From the NCBI GenBank assembly GCA_032164245.1, contig JAVMKO010000001.1, positions 163,299,434-163,363,433 on the forward strand: a stretch of 64,000 nt of DNA, given 5' to 3'. This DNA is from Sternotherus odoratus. Taxonomy: Eukaryota > Chordata > Testudines > Kinosternidae. The notes beneath the pieces were generated by a model that saw only the letters and a program-made list of their open reading frames with translations, was not told the DNA's origin and did not search any database. Of the stretch, positions 1 to 12,863 are shown one piece after another. Each line of letters opens with the position of its first letter. Position 1 is the first letter of the stretch. The position numbers were made by a program, and so were the translations under genes.

Positions 1-1602
1 TAGCACAGTATTTTTCAACTATTTTAGAACAGCACCTATTCTTCAGTATACAAGAAATTCACAGAACTAAAAACTAACTTAAAAAAGGCTTACCCTCATT
101 TCAACTTGATTGAAGACATCACTGTCTGCCACATAGGCAATTAGGGAACCAAAACTGTAGTTAAGGTTCCTAAAATGCATTTTGTGCTTCACTAAAGCAA
201 CTTTAGCAGTTCAACACAAATCCAAGGCAATTGCCTTTAAGGAAGCTGTTGGTTCTATAGACTGTGTTTATAAAGGAAAATGTCCAACCCCCTCAAAAAA
301 GCTTTGAGTGCATCCTGTAAGTGACAGCAAATTCCTGAACAAAGTCCTGCATGCTTTAAGGCAGTCAGGGACAAAATGTAAGCGTCTACTGGAAAGAGGT
401 GACATCAGCACATTAGTCAGCTTTCCTATGCTAATTAACTTTGCTTTGGAAGATGGAAAAAACAGCTGAGGTTTGCACAGCAGCTGCTTTATCAACTCCT
501 CTTGCAGCATAGTTTCCATTGGTAGTAATTCCATTCAGCACTCAGACAACATGCTCTTCACTTGAATGGGCCAACCCATTTTAAGATGGAAAATGTTACT
601 GCTAAAGGACCAATGTCGACAGTAATAAGCAGTAATTAGCCAGCAGGGAAATTTCAAGACTTTGGAAACCAGAAAACAAATCCCTTAGTAAATTTAGGCC
701 TTGTACTTTCCAAAAAAGTAGAAGAAGTTTTAAATTGGGGATTAGAGGAAATCTATTTTGAAAAATATGTTTTCAAATGAAACATTTTATAGTGGAAATT
801 CATTTTGAAATACTTTTTCCAAATAAACTTTATGGAGTAATTTCCTGCTTCCACTTTATTTGATTCTCTTATGGTCTCAAGGTCATGAAATATGAAATCA
901 TACAAGAGCTCAATTAGTAGTTTACTAATAGGATTTTAATACAAAACCCTAATTCTCAGTGCTGTAAAACTCTAAAGCCTACACTTAATTCTTCTGCTCA
1001 ATGAATTCAGAGTGCTGTTCAGAGAAAGTTTCCAGACAAAATGGAGAGATTTAAATCAAAGCTATTTAAGTGACCGATATAAAATATTTATAACAGATCA
1101 TATGAAGCCTTTGTAAAGCTAATTTGAAAATCTGTGCTATTGCAACTCTAAATTTTAATCTAATGAACAAAATTACAAATGCTTTTTAAAATTAGTTTAT
1201 TTTAGTATAAAATCTAGGGCAGCTAAGGTATCTTACTTAAATTTTACAAAGCAACTACAGGCAAAAAACAAAACACAGACTATTAAGGGTTTGTAGGACA
1301 ATGACTAAAACCAGCATGTAACTTTACTCAAATGAATAGTCCCTTTGACTTCAGTGGGACTACTCATCTGCTCAGTTAAGCAGGTGCATAAACTTTTGCA
1401 GCATCAGAGGCTAAAAGTTTTAATATTTATGTACAACATCTTTGTCACTTCAAAACAAAATTGCTTCACCGTTAAGTAGTTTACACTTTCAATACATTAA
1501 ATTATTGTAGCCTATTTTGTACACAGGCCAAAGTTTTCAAAACTCTGAGCCTAGAATTAGGCTCTCAGCCCATATTTAGGCACTTAAAGGTGGAATTATC
1601 AA
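1..1602. other. AT-rich intronic sequence, no gene seen
   Basis: No coding signal. The stretch at about 1328-1400 (GACTTCAGTGGGACTACTCA followed by a GTTAAGCAGGTGCATAA-like arm) and 1545-1590 resemble worn copies of palindromic MITEs common in amniotes. The remainder is unassigned. Confidence 0.5.
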
Positions 1603-3825
1603 AAGCACTAGTTCATCTGAGAACAGCCTAACACCATCCTGTTTGGAACCTCCCTTCAGGTAGTTGAAGGCTGCTATCAAATTACCCACCACCACACTCT
1701 TCTGCAGACTAAATAAGCCCAGTTCCATCAGTCTCTCCTCATAAGGCATGTGCCTCAGCCCCCTAATAGTCCAGTGGAGTGCAACGAAAACTCTCTCCAA
1801 TTTGTCCACATCCTTTCAATAGTGGGGGGCCCAAAACTTGATGCAATACTCCAGATGTGGCCTCACCAGTGCTGAATAGATGGGAATAATGACTTCCACT
1901 GATCTGCTGGCAATGCCCCTACTTATACAGCAGGGGTCTCAAACTCAAATGACACGAGGGCCACATAAGGACAAGTGCATTAGCCCGAGGGCCGCATCAT
2001 TGACACGCCCCCTCGCTGTTCCCGCCCCCACTCCACCCCTACCATGATGCCCCATCCTTGCCCCGCCTCTTCCCACCCCTTTCCAACCCCTTCCCCAACG
2101 CTGTCCCCTTCCTGCCAGCAGGGAGTGCAGGAGGTGTGCAGGATGTGGCAGGGGGCAGGGAGTTGGTGTGTGGGGTGCAAGAGGGGCGAGGGGTGCGGCA
2201 GCAGGTGGCTCAGGACAGGGAGTGCAGGAGGAGTGCGGGGTGTGGGGAATGCAAACAGGTTTCTACCCAGTATCAAGCGGGAGGGGGCGGGGGAGGCTGA
2301 AAAAGGCTCTCAGAGGGGAAGAAAGGGACAGAGGAGCGGACCTATGCAAAGGACCCAAGGGAGGGTGGGGGAGCTGCCTTATGTCTTCTAGCGGAGGGGC
2401 CACATCGGGTTTGGAAAATTATATGGAGGGCCGGGTAGTGAAGACCCTGCCCCCTATCCAGCCCCCTCCCATGTCCCGCCCCCGACTGCCCCCTCAGAAT
2501 CCCTGACCCAGCCAACTCCCCTGACCTTGTCCCCTGAGTGCCCCTTCCAGAGATCCCTCACCCCCGACCACCTTCCAGGACCTCACCCCCTACCCAATCT
2601 CCTGTTCCCTGACTGCCCTGCCCCCTATCCACCCTCCCGCTCCCTAACCATCACCCTACAACCCCACCCCCTATCCAACCCACCCTGCTCCCTGTCCCCT
2701 GACTGCACCTGCCCCTTATCTAAACTCCCCCTCCCCCGTCCTGGGCCCCCTTACCATGAGGCTCCTAGCTGCTCCGTGTGGCTCCAGAGGAGGGGGACAG
2801 CGCGCAGCTCTGGCCCCCGGAGTGCTGCCGACGTGCACAGCTCCATGGGCTGAGCCCCGTGCATACCCCTGCTGCCCTGGGGTATCCCCCTAACCTCCCG
2901 GGTACCCTCCAACCCCTCCCCCCGGGGTACCCCTAACACCCCCCCCCCCGGTATCTGGCGGCGCCTCCGGGTCGGGCAGGGAGCGTCTCGCGCATGCAGG
3001 ACTCCCGGGCTGGTCTGCGACTCCCGGTCCCGCTCACAGCGCCGGGGGCTGGGCCGGGCTCGGGCACGTGCACGGGTCGGGGGGGGGGGGGTTGGAGGGA
3101 TTCCCGGAAATCAGGGACTTTCTCTTCAGCGGCGCGTGGAAGCCCAGGCACGCGCCCCTCGCCCCTTCCGGGCACCTGTTGCACACGTGCCGTCGGCTCA
3201 TGCAAAGAACCCTGGCCGGGGGGGGGAGGGGGGTTGCCAAGCACCCCCCTCCTCGCGACCCGTTAACCCAGAGTCACAAGGGACACAAGTCTCGCCCCCC
3301 CCCCATCCCTGGGAGAGACTCACGCGGATCCCCTAGCGTGGGTCCAGGGGACAGCATGCAGCCCCAGCCCCCAGAGTGCTGCCGGCGCGGCACTGGAGGA
3401 GGTGGGGAGCACGCAGCCCTGGCCCCGGGAGTGTTGCCTACCCAGCATGGTTCAGGGCGAGGGGGGAAGCGTGTAGCCCCGGCGCCCAGAGTCTGCCCGC
3501 ACAGCTTGGCGGGCCACACAAAAGGGTCCTGAGGGCCGCATGTGGCCCGCGGGCCGCGTGTTTGAGACCCCTGTTATACAGCCATTAGTCTTCTTGGCAT
3601 TAGTCTTCTTGGCAACAAGGGCACACTGTTGACTCATATCCAGCTTCTCATCCTCTGTAATCCCCAGGTCCTTTTCTGCAGAACTGCTGCTTAGCCAGTT
3701 GGTCTCCAGCCTGTAGCAGTGCATGGGATTCTTCCTTCCTAAGTGCAGGACTCTACACTTGCCTTTGTTGAACCTCATCAGATCTCTTTGAGCCCAATCC
3801 TCCAATTTCTCTAGGTCACCCCCAC
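1603..3825 (-). repeat. CR1 LINE fragment (ORF2 C-terminal end), split by a hAT element
   Basis: Read on the minus strand, 3825-3582 encodes the segment after the CR1 reverse transcriptase ([38 protein letters not shown]), and 1930-1603 continues with the CR1 tail motifs (YEERLMELGLFSL, NLIAAFNYLKGG). The two halves join once the 1931-3573 insertion and one copy of its 8-bp duplication are removed. Frameshifts and stops make it non-functional. A 15-17 bp segment (CATTAGTCTTCTTGG) is tandemly duplicated at 3583-3612. Confidence 0.9.
1931..3573. mobile_element. Non-autonomous hAT element, 1643 bp
   Basis: The termini CAGGGGTCTCAAAC and GTTTGAGACCCCTG are perfect inverted repeats. The element is flanked by a perfect 8-bp target duplication, TTATACAG (1923-1930 and 3574-3581), as expected for hAT transposition. 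The interior is GC-rich with C-rich and G-rich tracts and has no transposase. It landed in an antisense CR1, so it is younger than that copy. Confidence 0.93.
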
Positions 3826-4014
3826 AGCCCACCCAAAATCCAAACTGCTTGTGGCTGTTCCTCTGCCTAGGAGCAGCAGGGACATATCACCGCTTCCGGG
3901 GAGTCACCTGGCGCCAAGCAGGGAGCCTGCCACCAACTAGACTATAAACCGGACTTTCAACGAAGATCAGAAATGCCGGTTTACAGAGCTTTCTGGTTGG
4001 TAAAGTGCTGGATA
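3826..4014. repeat. Fragment of hAT-interior repeat with a palindromic module
   Basis: 3871-3930 (CCTAGGAGCAGC, then GGGGAGTCACCTG) matches 32065-32120 inside another element. 3942-3986 is a 45-bp near-palindrome with arms CTATAAACCGG and CCGGTTTACAG. It and its right flank to 4014 recur in reverse orientation at 31687-31758. Confidence 0.65.
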
Positions 4015-5849
4015 ACAGCTTTTACAGTAAAAACCTTCCAAGGACAGGAAAACATTAAATGCTCCAATTTGTTGCCTAATTGCAAGTTATATAAAAATAT
4101 TAATGTCAGCGTCTTCTTTGCCAATAATGCCTGCCGTTTCATCATATGGCGTGAAATGTACTTTAAGAACTCTAAAGCAAGAATACCTCTTTGAATATAT
4201 ACATATTCTAAACCCCACTTACTTCAAAAGTGAAAGACTAATTAAAAAAATTCTCTATATTGATACACCCAGAAATCCAGCTTTTAGCAATGAACTGAAC
4301 CAGTCAACTTAAATCACAATTGTGATATTACAGCATTAACTGACCACATACTTAGCCAATTCTAGTTCTTGTTGCAGAGTTCTATTCATTCAGTTTATTT
4401 CTACTCCGAAGCCTTTTTTTCCTGAACATCACCTCCATGGTATAGTAAGTGTATTACTAACAGTCTGCCCAAAGCATGATGTTGTATTTGAATGTGGGGA
4501 TTCAACTAAGTGACAAGACATTTTGACCATGTAACGACTGTTCTAGATATGTAGTTTTAGGATCTAATCCTGCTCCCACTGATGTCAATGGGTAGCTTTC
4601 CTCTGGGGACTTTAATGGAAACAGGATTAGACCTTAATTTGCTATGGAAAACACACACAGCATTTTCTCACAAAAGCAGTTTCCATAAGAGGTAATGGAA
4701 CTAAGGAGAACTTAGTTCTATGGGAAATGAGGCATAAAAAAACCTATCAGTCTTCCTGTGCTAATGCTCCTCTTCCTGTCACTAAAGCCCAAACAGGATG
4801 ACTTCATGTTTCTTCCTGATGGGACAGTCACCCACATTCTGGAGACTACTTTTCAAACTCAAAACCTGACTGAGGCTTCTGGGTTACTGTAATACAAGTC
4901 AGCAAAATCACCAATGTTCCATGGAAGTGTTTAGTATTCCACAGGATTAATTCCTTACACTGTACTCCTTGCATTTAAAACAGAGCATCCTGCTTCCTGC
5001 ATGCATGTATAGTAATTTTATTTTAAAAACAGCAAAGACACATAGCAACAGGGAGAAACCACTTCATGTGCTCTATATTATCCTTGCACTTCAGTTAAGG
5101 TTACATCACCACTTAAGCCCCAAGGAGTTAATTCTGAAAAATAAATAGCCCTGCTCCAAAACTTCACATATAACATATCAGCCAGGGAACAGACTGTTTT
5201 GGCTTCAATTTGAAAAGTGAAGTTTGGTAAAAGATTAGTTTAAAACACAGTGTAACCCACTGGTGCTGTATTTTGATTAAAAGAAACAGAGTCTACATGC
5301 TCTGAGATAGTCCGTTAAAATAAGATATTGCATATTCTAACAAAAAATAGTTAAACTAAAGAACTTGCTGTGTCTTTATACAAGAAAATAAATGTATATT
5401 GTCAACTACTCTGTTTTATCTAATAAAGTTTTACTAATTAAAGCAGCACTCTACTCTGAAGAACTGAATATCTATTTTAGAAGTAATCAGAAGTTACAAC
5501 AAAATAACTATTACAACTTCCTGATGTGTGACAAAGTTCACTCAGTGGCAATGTTGTTTTATGGCATTTGATATCAGCACACAAATGACACATCATGAAA
5601 GAAACACTGAAAAAAGCAGGATTTCACATAGTCTATCTCTGGCTGCTCTAATGCAATATCACCTTTTCTTCTTCCCCACTCTTGACTACTAGGGACATGC
5701 ACAATTTGATATTTTGCCTCCATGTTGGCCTGGTGCACCAGTGGGGGGAGGGGGAGGAAAGGGGGAGAAAGGGGAGGCAGAGAGGGACCCTGCCCGCCTA
5801 AATCAAGGTGACAGCAGAATTTTGAGGTACCCACGTAAAGACACTCTAG
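4015..5849. other. Unique intronic sequence, no gene seen
   Basis: AT-rich sequence without coding signal. 4556-4636 is a worn palindromic MITE: GGATCTAATCCTGCTCCCA at the left, AACAGGATTAGACCTTA at the right, with a GATGTCAATGGG core. Nothing else was identified. Confidence 0.5.
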
Positions 5850-6658
5850 TAGGGTTGGCAACCCTCCCAGTTTCGCCATGAGTCTCCAGGAATCGGGCTC
5901 TATCTCCTGGAAACCACTGAATCCACTTCAGGACATTTTAGGCTGCTAAAAGTCTGGAGGCACAGCGGGGCTAAGGCAGGCTTCCTGTCTGCCCTGGCCT
6001 CGTACCACTCCCAGAAGCAGCTGGCATGTCCCTGCAGCCCTTGGCGGGGGGGCAGAGGCCTCTGCATGCTGCCTGTGCTCTGAGCACTGATTTCACAGTT
6101 CCCATTGACTGGGAACTGTGGCCAAGGAAAGCTGTGGGTGCGGTGCCTGCAGGCAGGGGCAGCGTACGGAGTCCTCTGCCCACCTAGAGGCCACAGGGAT
6201 GTGCAAGCTGCTTTTGAGAGTGGCGTGAGGTAAGCACCTCTCACTAGTACCCCAACCCTGAGCCCTCTCCTGCAGCCAAACTGCTTCCCAGATCCTACAC
6301 CCGCCTCCTGCACCCCAACCTCTGCCCCATCCCTGAGCTCCATCCTGGAGCCCACGCCCCCTCCTGCACTCCAACCTCCGCCCCCAGCCTGAGTCCCCTC
6401 TAGCATCCAAACTTCCTCCCAGAGCTTGCACCCTGCACCCAATCCTGTACCCCATCCCCCTGTCATACTCTGAACCCCTCGGCCCCAGCCTAGAGACAGC
6501 ATCCCCTCCCACACCTCAACCCCATGCCCCCACAAGTGAAAGATGGGGGTGGAGTGAGCAGGACAGGGCCTCAGAAAAAGGCATGGCTGGGGCAAGGCCT
6601 CAGGGAAGAGGCATGCAGGGGTGTCTGGGTTTGCATAATTAGACAGTTAGCAACCTTA
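5850..6658. mobile_element. Non-autonomous hAT-like element, 809 bp
   Basis: Left end TAGGGTTGGCAACC and right end TTAGCAACCTTA are imperfect inverted repeats. They are flanked by CACTCTAG (5842-5849) and TACTCCAG (6659-6666), a probable 8-bp duplication with two mismatches. The interior is C-rich and includes a short segment related to the interior of the hAT at 46860. Confidence 0.7.
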
Positions 6659-6666
6659 TACTCCAG

Positions 6667-8029
6667 CTGGATGCAAGAGGAACTTGCTGAATATGTGGCA
6701 GGGCTATAAAACATATAAGTAGCACACGAGATAAGAGAAACATGGCAGCTCTTGCTTTTTTAATGTTTTCATTTCCAGTCAAAGCCTCGGATTGTGACTG
6801 ATGAAGCACAATTTCTAGAAGCTGATTTGTGCCACTACGTTGCTGTGTGAGTAGAGATGCAGATGGCTGGAAACTACAGTCCCCTATTCTTGTACCTTCT
6901 AGCTCCTCCTCCTCCATGATGCTTAGTTGGTAGCAGTCTCAGGGCAGAAAAGCAAACATGAGAGGAAGACCAAGCAGCAGGGGTTTTTTTGGAGATTGGG
7001 GGAGAGAGATGATGGATCACAGATAGGTGACAAGCGTATAGTGGAAATACGAATGGACAAGTGGGATAGTGGGAACATGAAGGGGAATAAGGAGACAAAG
7101 CCACAGATGGTGTATAAAATGATATCAGGAATTCCAGGGGACACATGCAAGATAAATATGGAAAAGGGAGCACAAAAAAAAAAAAAAAAAAAAAGAGGAA
7201 AGCCACAAACATAGCATAGGTGTCAACTAAAAAAAGGTTATCACTGACTTGGAAACCAAGGAGGAAAACCTATGTAATATTGGAAGTTACAGAACTGACA
7301 ATGCTATTAAAGAAATGTTTGTCCTATAAGCAACAGACCCAGAATTTCATAATCCAGCTGTGGCCTTCTTACAACTGGTGAATGTTTTTACATCAAACCT
7401 CAAAGGTTGCATTTCATAAACCAAACACTCCCACCTTACTGGACAATTGTTGAGTTTCTGGGTCTACGTATTGTTTCCATCGTGTTTTTATGTACTACAT
7501 AAAGTTCAAGATAATAAAGGTTAAGCACTACTCTGGAGTATTATGGAATGAAATGTCCTAATAGCACTGATAGGTTTTGTTTTTCGAAGTAAGGGAAACA
7601 AGATTATCTATACGTGTCTGGTATCAAGAAAGTATATTTTTTGCATATGTGTGAAAATTAAAGTTAACCTCTTACCCAGATCCCAATAAAGGAACAGGAA
7701 TGCATAAGTGTGTGAAAGGCATTCTAAAGAACAGGATGTGAAAGACAGCCTGCATTCCTGTTTTGCAATCTGGATAAGGTTATTTTTAAGTCACAGTCTG
7801 AAAAAAGAACTGAAGAAATTACTCAAGGAAAAATAAATAAATAAAGGAGGCAAACAAGTTAGACAAACATACAAGCAGTCATCCAAAACACACTCTACTC
7901 TGTATCTGTGTAAATGGGTGCCCTGAATACATGAACCAAATTATCAACATTATAGTCATAAAAGGGACATACAGGAAACCTATTGAAACATCTCTATTTT
8001 CTGGTCAGTGGGAGCAAGAAACTTTCCTG
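6667..8029. other. Intronic sequence with one poly(A) tract
   Basis: No recognised gene. A pure A21 run lies at 7174-7194 at the end of a purine-rich segment (6915-7200) that reads open in one frame. It could be the tail of an unidentified retroposed sequence, but no flanking duplication was found. The rest is unassigned. Confidence 0.45.
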
Positions 8030-8031
8030 TA

Positions 8032-8971
8032 CAGTAAACCCTCGACTTAACGGACCCCGATTTAACGGACTTCGGATGCAACGGACAAAATTTCCCGATG
8101 CATCTGAAATCCGTTATTGGGGGCTGCCGGCTCCCGCCCTGGGGAGCCGGGCGGGAGCTGTCAACCCGGCTGCCTGGCTCCCCGCAGAGGGGAGCCCGCC
8201 GGGCGGGCTGACAGCTCCCGCCTGGCTACCCGCAGAGGGGAGCCGGGCGGCTGGGTTGACAGCTCCCGCCCGGCTCCCCGCAGCGGAGAGCGGGGCGGGG
8301 GCTGTCAAACCCCCCCCCGCCCGGCTCCCCGCAGCGGGGAGCCGGGCGGGGGGGCTGACAGTTCCCGCCGGGCTCCCCGCTGCGGGGAGCCGGGCGGCCG
8401 AGATGACAGCTCCCGCCTGGCTCCCCGCTGCGGGGAGCCAGGCGGGGGGGTTGACAGTTCCCGCCCGGCTCCCCGCAGCAGGGGAGCCGGGCGGCGGGGG
8501 GGAGGGGTTGACAGCTCCCGCCCGGCTCCCCGCTGCGGGGAGCCAGGCGGGCGGGCTGACAGCCCGGCGGGCGGGAGCAGGGGGTTTGACAGCTCCCGCC
8601 TGGCTTCCCGCTGCAGGGGAGCCGGGCGGGGGGGGGGGGGGGGGTTTGACAGCTCCCGCCTGGCTCCCCGCAGCGAGGAGCCCGGCGGGTGGACTGACAG
8701 TTCCCGCTCGGCTCCCCGCAGCGGGGAGCCAGGCGGGAGCTGTCAGCCCACCCGCCCGGCTCCCCATTGCGGGGAGCTGGGCGGGGGGGTTGACAGCTCC
8801 CGCCCATGATCAGTAAAACCTCTATATAAGGGACTAATTCGGGTGAGGAGGTGTCCGTTAAAGCCAAAAGTCCTGTTATTTAATGATTTAAAAAAATTAT
8901 TAAATAACGGACTTTCGGCTTTAACGGACACCCCCTCGCCCGAATTAGTCCGTTAAATCGAGGTTTCACTG
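8032..8971. mobile_element. Non-autonomous pogo/Tigger-type element with hairpin-rich core
   Basis: Starts CAGTAAACCCTCGACTTAAC and ends GTTAAATCGAGGTTTCACTG, with TA on both sides, as for Tc1/mariner-superfamily pogo elements. The two subterminal types are a 'GCATCCGAAGTCCGTT' end at the left and a 'CTAATTCGGGCGAGG' end at the right. A second internal terminus (CAGTAAAACCTCTATATAAG at 8811) makes 8811-8971 a 161-bp fold-back by itself, so the copy is rearranged. No transposase is present. Confidence 0.85.
8120..8810. repeat. GC-rich tandem hairpin satellite inside the pogo element
   Basis: A roughly 50-65 bp unit repeats about a dozen times: GACAGCTCCCGCC, GGCTCCCCGC, then GCGGGGAGCCGGGCGGG. 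CCCGCC-GGCTCCCCGC pairs with GCGGGGAGCC-GGCGGG, so each unit is itself a stem-loop. The unit lacks stop codons, which leaves long open frames on both strands (213-277 codons). I do not regard these as genes. Confidence 0.9.
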
Positions 8972-8973
8972 TA

Positions 8974-9604
8974 TGGAGAGAAACTAATTTAACAAGAGGC
9001 CACTGTTTTTACCTGACATTATGCTTGACATTAGACGGTCTGTGAGCACCTTTTTCAGCTGGCTGATCCACAAAAGAGTAGCAGGGACAGGGAGCAAGAG
9101 AACTTTCTTGCCTCCGATATAGTGAAAGAGTCTATGCTGGCAGTTGTCAGTATATCGGGCTTAAAAATAGTAGAGAAACAGGAGATATGCATATAAAGAG
9201 GGAGATTCTGCAATAATTTTAACAGTCAAAACGTTTTGGGGTGTTTTTTTGTTTAGCTTTTTAATAAGGAAGTTATTTTGGCAAGTCTAATGGGATTTAC
9301 CATGACACAAAAACAACTGTCAGATAAATTATGCCTGACACTAGATTGTCTGTGGGCACCTGACAGCCTTGATCTTGCTTCTCCGGCAAGGAAAACAGTG
9401 CAAAGTGGATGCATCTTCTGCAGCCATGCAAATATACAACACTCCTACGGCTGTTTTAAGTAAACTGTTAAGTCCCTGCAGTGCCATGCAAAACCATATA
9501 TGAACGAAGTTAGGCAGTGGTTTTGCAGTTTTCAATTAAAACCATAATAAAAGGATAAAACAAAGTATATCCCAAATAAAAAATAAATTAATAAGATGAC
9601 CAAA
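8974..9604. other. Intronic sequence with a small internal duplication
   Basis: 9017-9050 and 9328-9361 share a sequence of the form TTATGCYTGACAYTAGAYTG followed by TCTGTGRGCACCT, so this stretch carries a diverged duplication about 310 bp apart. Short open frames here are not convincing. Confidence 0.5.
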
Positions 9605-11075
9605 ACACACCATCATGGTTAAACAGCTGAGTAAAAGGCGGTTACAGGCAAAAAGGTATCCTTTAAAAATTGGGAGTCAAATCCTAGTAAGAAAAATAGA
9701 AAGGAGCATAAACTCTGGCAAGTCAAGTGTAATTGTACAATTAGGCAGGCCAAAAACTAAAAAAAAAACTAAAAAAAAAAAAAAAAAAATTGAATTAGAT
9801 AAGAAAATTAGAAAATTGAATTAGATAAGGACAGAAACACTAACAGCATCCTCCCTCCCCCAAGTGTATCCGAAGCAGGAAATCTGTCAAACAGAGATCA
9901 AGGTGTTAAGGTAGCAATGAATTCTTTGCATTGCACTGAAGAGGATATGAGGGAGATTTCCATATCTGAGGTGACAGATCTGAGGAACAGTCCCATATTG
10001 AGGTGTCAATAGGAGGCAGCTTTGGAGTAGGTCAATAAAACAAACAGTAATAAGTCACTAGGATCAGATGGTATTCACTCAAGAGTTCTGAAGAAATTCA
10101 AATATGAAATTGGTATGTAATCTATAGCTTAAATCAGCCTCTGTACCAGATGACTAGAGAATAACTAATATGGTGCCTATTTTAAAAAAAGGCTCCCGTG
10201 ACAAATCTGGCAATTAGAGGCTGGTAGGCCTAACTTCAGTACCAGTCAAAAATGCTCAAACTATAGGAAACAAAATTATCAGAGATACATAGATAAACAC
10301 GATATATTGTGGAAGAGTTAACACAGCTTTTGTAAAGGGAAATCATGCTTCGCCGATTTACTACAATTCTTTGAGTCAATAAACATGTGATCCAGTTGAT
10401 ATAGAGTAGACTTTCAGAAAGCTGTTGACAAGCAAATTATGCAGAGTTAACAAAGTCCTGTGGCACCTTAAAGACTAACTATAAAGTTTTGAAGCATGAG
10501 CTTTCGTGGGCTAATACCCACTTCGTCGGATGCAGGCAGTAGAAGTGTTCAATTGTTCACAAACAGGCAGTTATAGAAAAGTAGGTAGGGGGGAGGTGAA
10601 AAGGTTAGTCCAATTAAGCTGAGCCAGCTTGTTATCTCCGATCAGGGAGTGTGGATTATTCGTCTAGCATTTGAATGGGGTGTGTGGACATGGAGAGATG
10701 AGAAACAATGTCTGTAATGAGCCAACCATTGTAGATCCCGGTTCAATCCCAAAGTGTGTGAGCTGTCATGGATATGACAGAAGGTCCTCTCATCAATCAG
10801 TAACTGGTTAAAAGACAGGAAACAAAGAGTAGGTCTAAATGATCAGTTTTCGCGATGAAAAGAGGTAAATAGGGTCCCCCACGGATCTATACTAGGACCC
10901 ATGCTGTACAGCATATTCATAAATTATCTGGACAGGGGAGTGAACAGTGAAGTGACAATATTTGCTGACAATACAAAATTACTCAAGATAGTTAAGTCGA
11001 AAGTTAAGTGAAGAACTACAAAAGGTATCTCACACAACTAGGCAACAAAATGGTCATAAGGGAATTATAGAAGCA
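9605..11075 (+). repeat. Degenerate CR1 LINE (ORF2 reverse-transcriptase region), split by a Penelope fragment
   Basis: The plus strand matches the turtle-type CR1 ORF2: a pre-RT segment (9605-9830), then SLGSDGIHSRVLKKFKYEIG-like and KKGS..GN.RLVGLTSVP-like motifs of the reverse transcriptase (10040-10440). After an insertion it resumes at about 10771 (the S.NWLKDRKQRV-like region, then FADDTKLLKI-like at about 10970). Numerous stops and indels show an old, inactive copy. 5' truncated. Confidence 0.85.
10446..10770 (-). repeat. Penelope-like element 3' fragment
   Basis: Begins GTCCTGTGGCACCTTAAAGA and carries the CGTGGGCTAATACCCACTTC hairpin, a very common reptile repeat terminus. Read on the minus strand it gives GLNRDLQWLAHYRHCFSSLH, the end of the Penelope-type ORF downstream of the GIY-YIG endonuclease. 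It interrupts the CR1 reverse-transcriptase region. The family assignment is from memory. Confidence 0.65.
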
Positions 11076-12859
11076 TTTTCCCAGAGATGCACCATCTTTT
11101 TAAATAAGGAAACAGCCTACAGGGAAGCATGTAGTCAAAATAAAATGAATAGAAATACTTGGAAAAGAAAATCCAGTGACACTAAAGGAGAATATTGTTT
11201 TTTTCCTTTAAAAAAAAAAACACTTCTCGAAACAATGAGTGTCACCACTATGTGGAAATTTAAGAGGCTGGTAATGTGAAAAGTGATTTTTAAAAAATAT
11301 TAATTACTGTATTTATGCCTCTTTAGAATCAACTCTCTCCTCTGTGGTAGAGGGGAAAATATCCCAAGAGAAATATTTTTTTAAAGTAACAAACCCATCT
11401 ATTTAGTTTTAATAGTACATTTAAAGAGTGTAAGAATAGCATTAATAAGGAAATCCTTGTTAAGAAAGAAATAAATAAAGATCTGAAAAACAATTTCAGT
11501 GGAGATTAAAGTATCTGTAAGACTACATATAGAAGAATAGAAATAAGTAATTTTTCCCCTAGAGATATACACCATATATAAAAATACATTTAAAGCCTCA
11601 GGGGTGAATTTAATACTGTGCTGTGGAATACAGGAAGCATCAAAGATCCTTCTCACTACTAGACCTAGAAAAAAATGAAAGCCGCTTGAAAATGGAGTTT
11701 TAGAGGGTATTAGTTTGAACATCAGGTCTGAGGAAAGTTACAGACAAAATTAAACAAATAATGGGTATTTAAGGCAAAATAAAATTAGAAAGAAAAAAGG
11801 GGGAACAGTATAAAACAGGAACTAAAGCCAAAAAGTGGTCCATCAGAAATTTGAATGAGGTTGCGCACATAGTATATGTAGAATACTTGGTTTTGCAAGG
11901 GGTAAACAGCTATAAAATTACTTAGAAAGAGATACAGTATAGAATAATTAAACCCTACGGAATGTATTGTGCATAATGCTACATGAACTCAGAACGGAAC
12001 AATATTCCTTGTCCCAGGGGCTCACAATTCAAATTTGGACCAGATGGAACTGATTCTCCATCTTACCTGCGCTCTGTTTGGCTGAGGTGGGGAAGATGAC
12101 AGAGAGAAACGGGGAGAAGGGGAGAAAGGTGGCTTCATGCCACCTTTACACTTCACATTGACACTTCCCACAGCTGGAGTGCACCAACACTCCAGCCCTT
12201 CCCCAGTACAACTCCTATGCCACGGGCTGGTGAAAAGTGTAGGGTCACGTGTACATCACCTGAGGAAATCTCTACACTAGGCCTGTATTCTGGCAAGGGA
12301 AATATGCTGTCGTCATACTACTGGAGCAGCACAAAGGGGATATTATCACAAAGGACTGGCCCCCAGTAGTTCACTGTCGGCCAAGTTAATGTTTAAATTA
12401 CAGGTGAGGTATCTAGGAGACATCTTAGACAAGTACAGACAAGCACCTGGATGGAGGAGTGAGAGAAGAGGTAAGAAGTGGAAAAGCAGATTTGAAAGTC
12501 CTGGCATAAAGATGACAGAGCCACGTAATCTGATGAAAAATCCCAAAGTAAGGTTGAAGAATGACAAAGGCAAAGCAGCTATGTGGAAACCTCAGGTGGT
12601 GGAAGGGGAAGAGTATTGGCAGTGGATCCATATTGCTGTGTATTTAATAGTCAAATCTAAGCCCCAAAAACTAACTTGCCTGACTCCTCAAAACCCTCTG
12701 ATACTATTACAGACGAAGTCCAGGTCGAGCGAAGCTCCATCACGCACAGGAATTTTCAAACTAGACCTTTCATTGTCTAGCATCCCCTTGCACAGTAGGC
12801 CCAAAAGAGCTGGTGCTGTGTTTTGAGTCCTATGTCTTCAATGGAAATTTGGGCTCAAT
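11076..12859. other. Intronic sequence, no gene seen
   Basis: AT-rich to 12000, then mixed. The 145-codon frame at 12389-12826 has no recognisable motif and is probably chance. No element boundaries were identified. Confidence 0.5.
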
Positions 12860-12863
12860 GTTC

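Noticed and set aside
6927..7214. 95-codon frame ending at a poly(A) run, considered as a processed pseudogene
   Set aside because: No parent protein recognised and no flanking duplication found. The poly(A) tract alone is insufficient.
7983..8867. Long open frames on both strands (up to 277 codons) rich in Pro, Ala and Gly
   Set aside because: Produced by the GC hairpin satellite in a pogo element; open in several frames on both strands, as expected for a stop-poor repeat.
12389..12826. 145-codon open frame
   Set aside because: Basic, Lys-rich composition without motif or homology that I can recognise; a chance frame.
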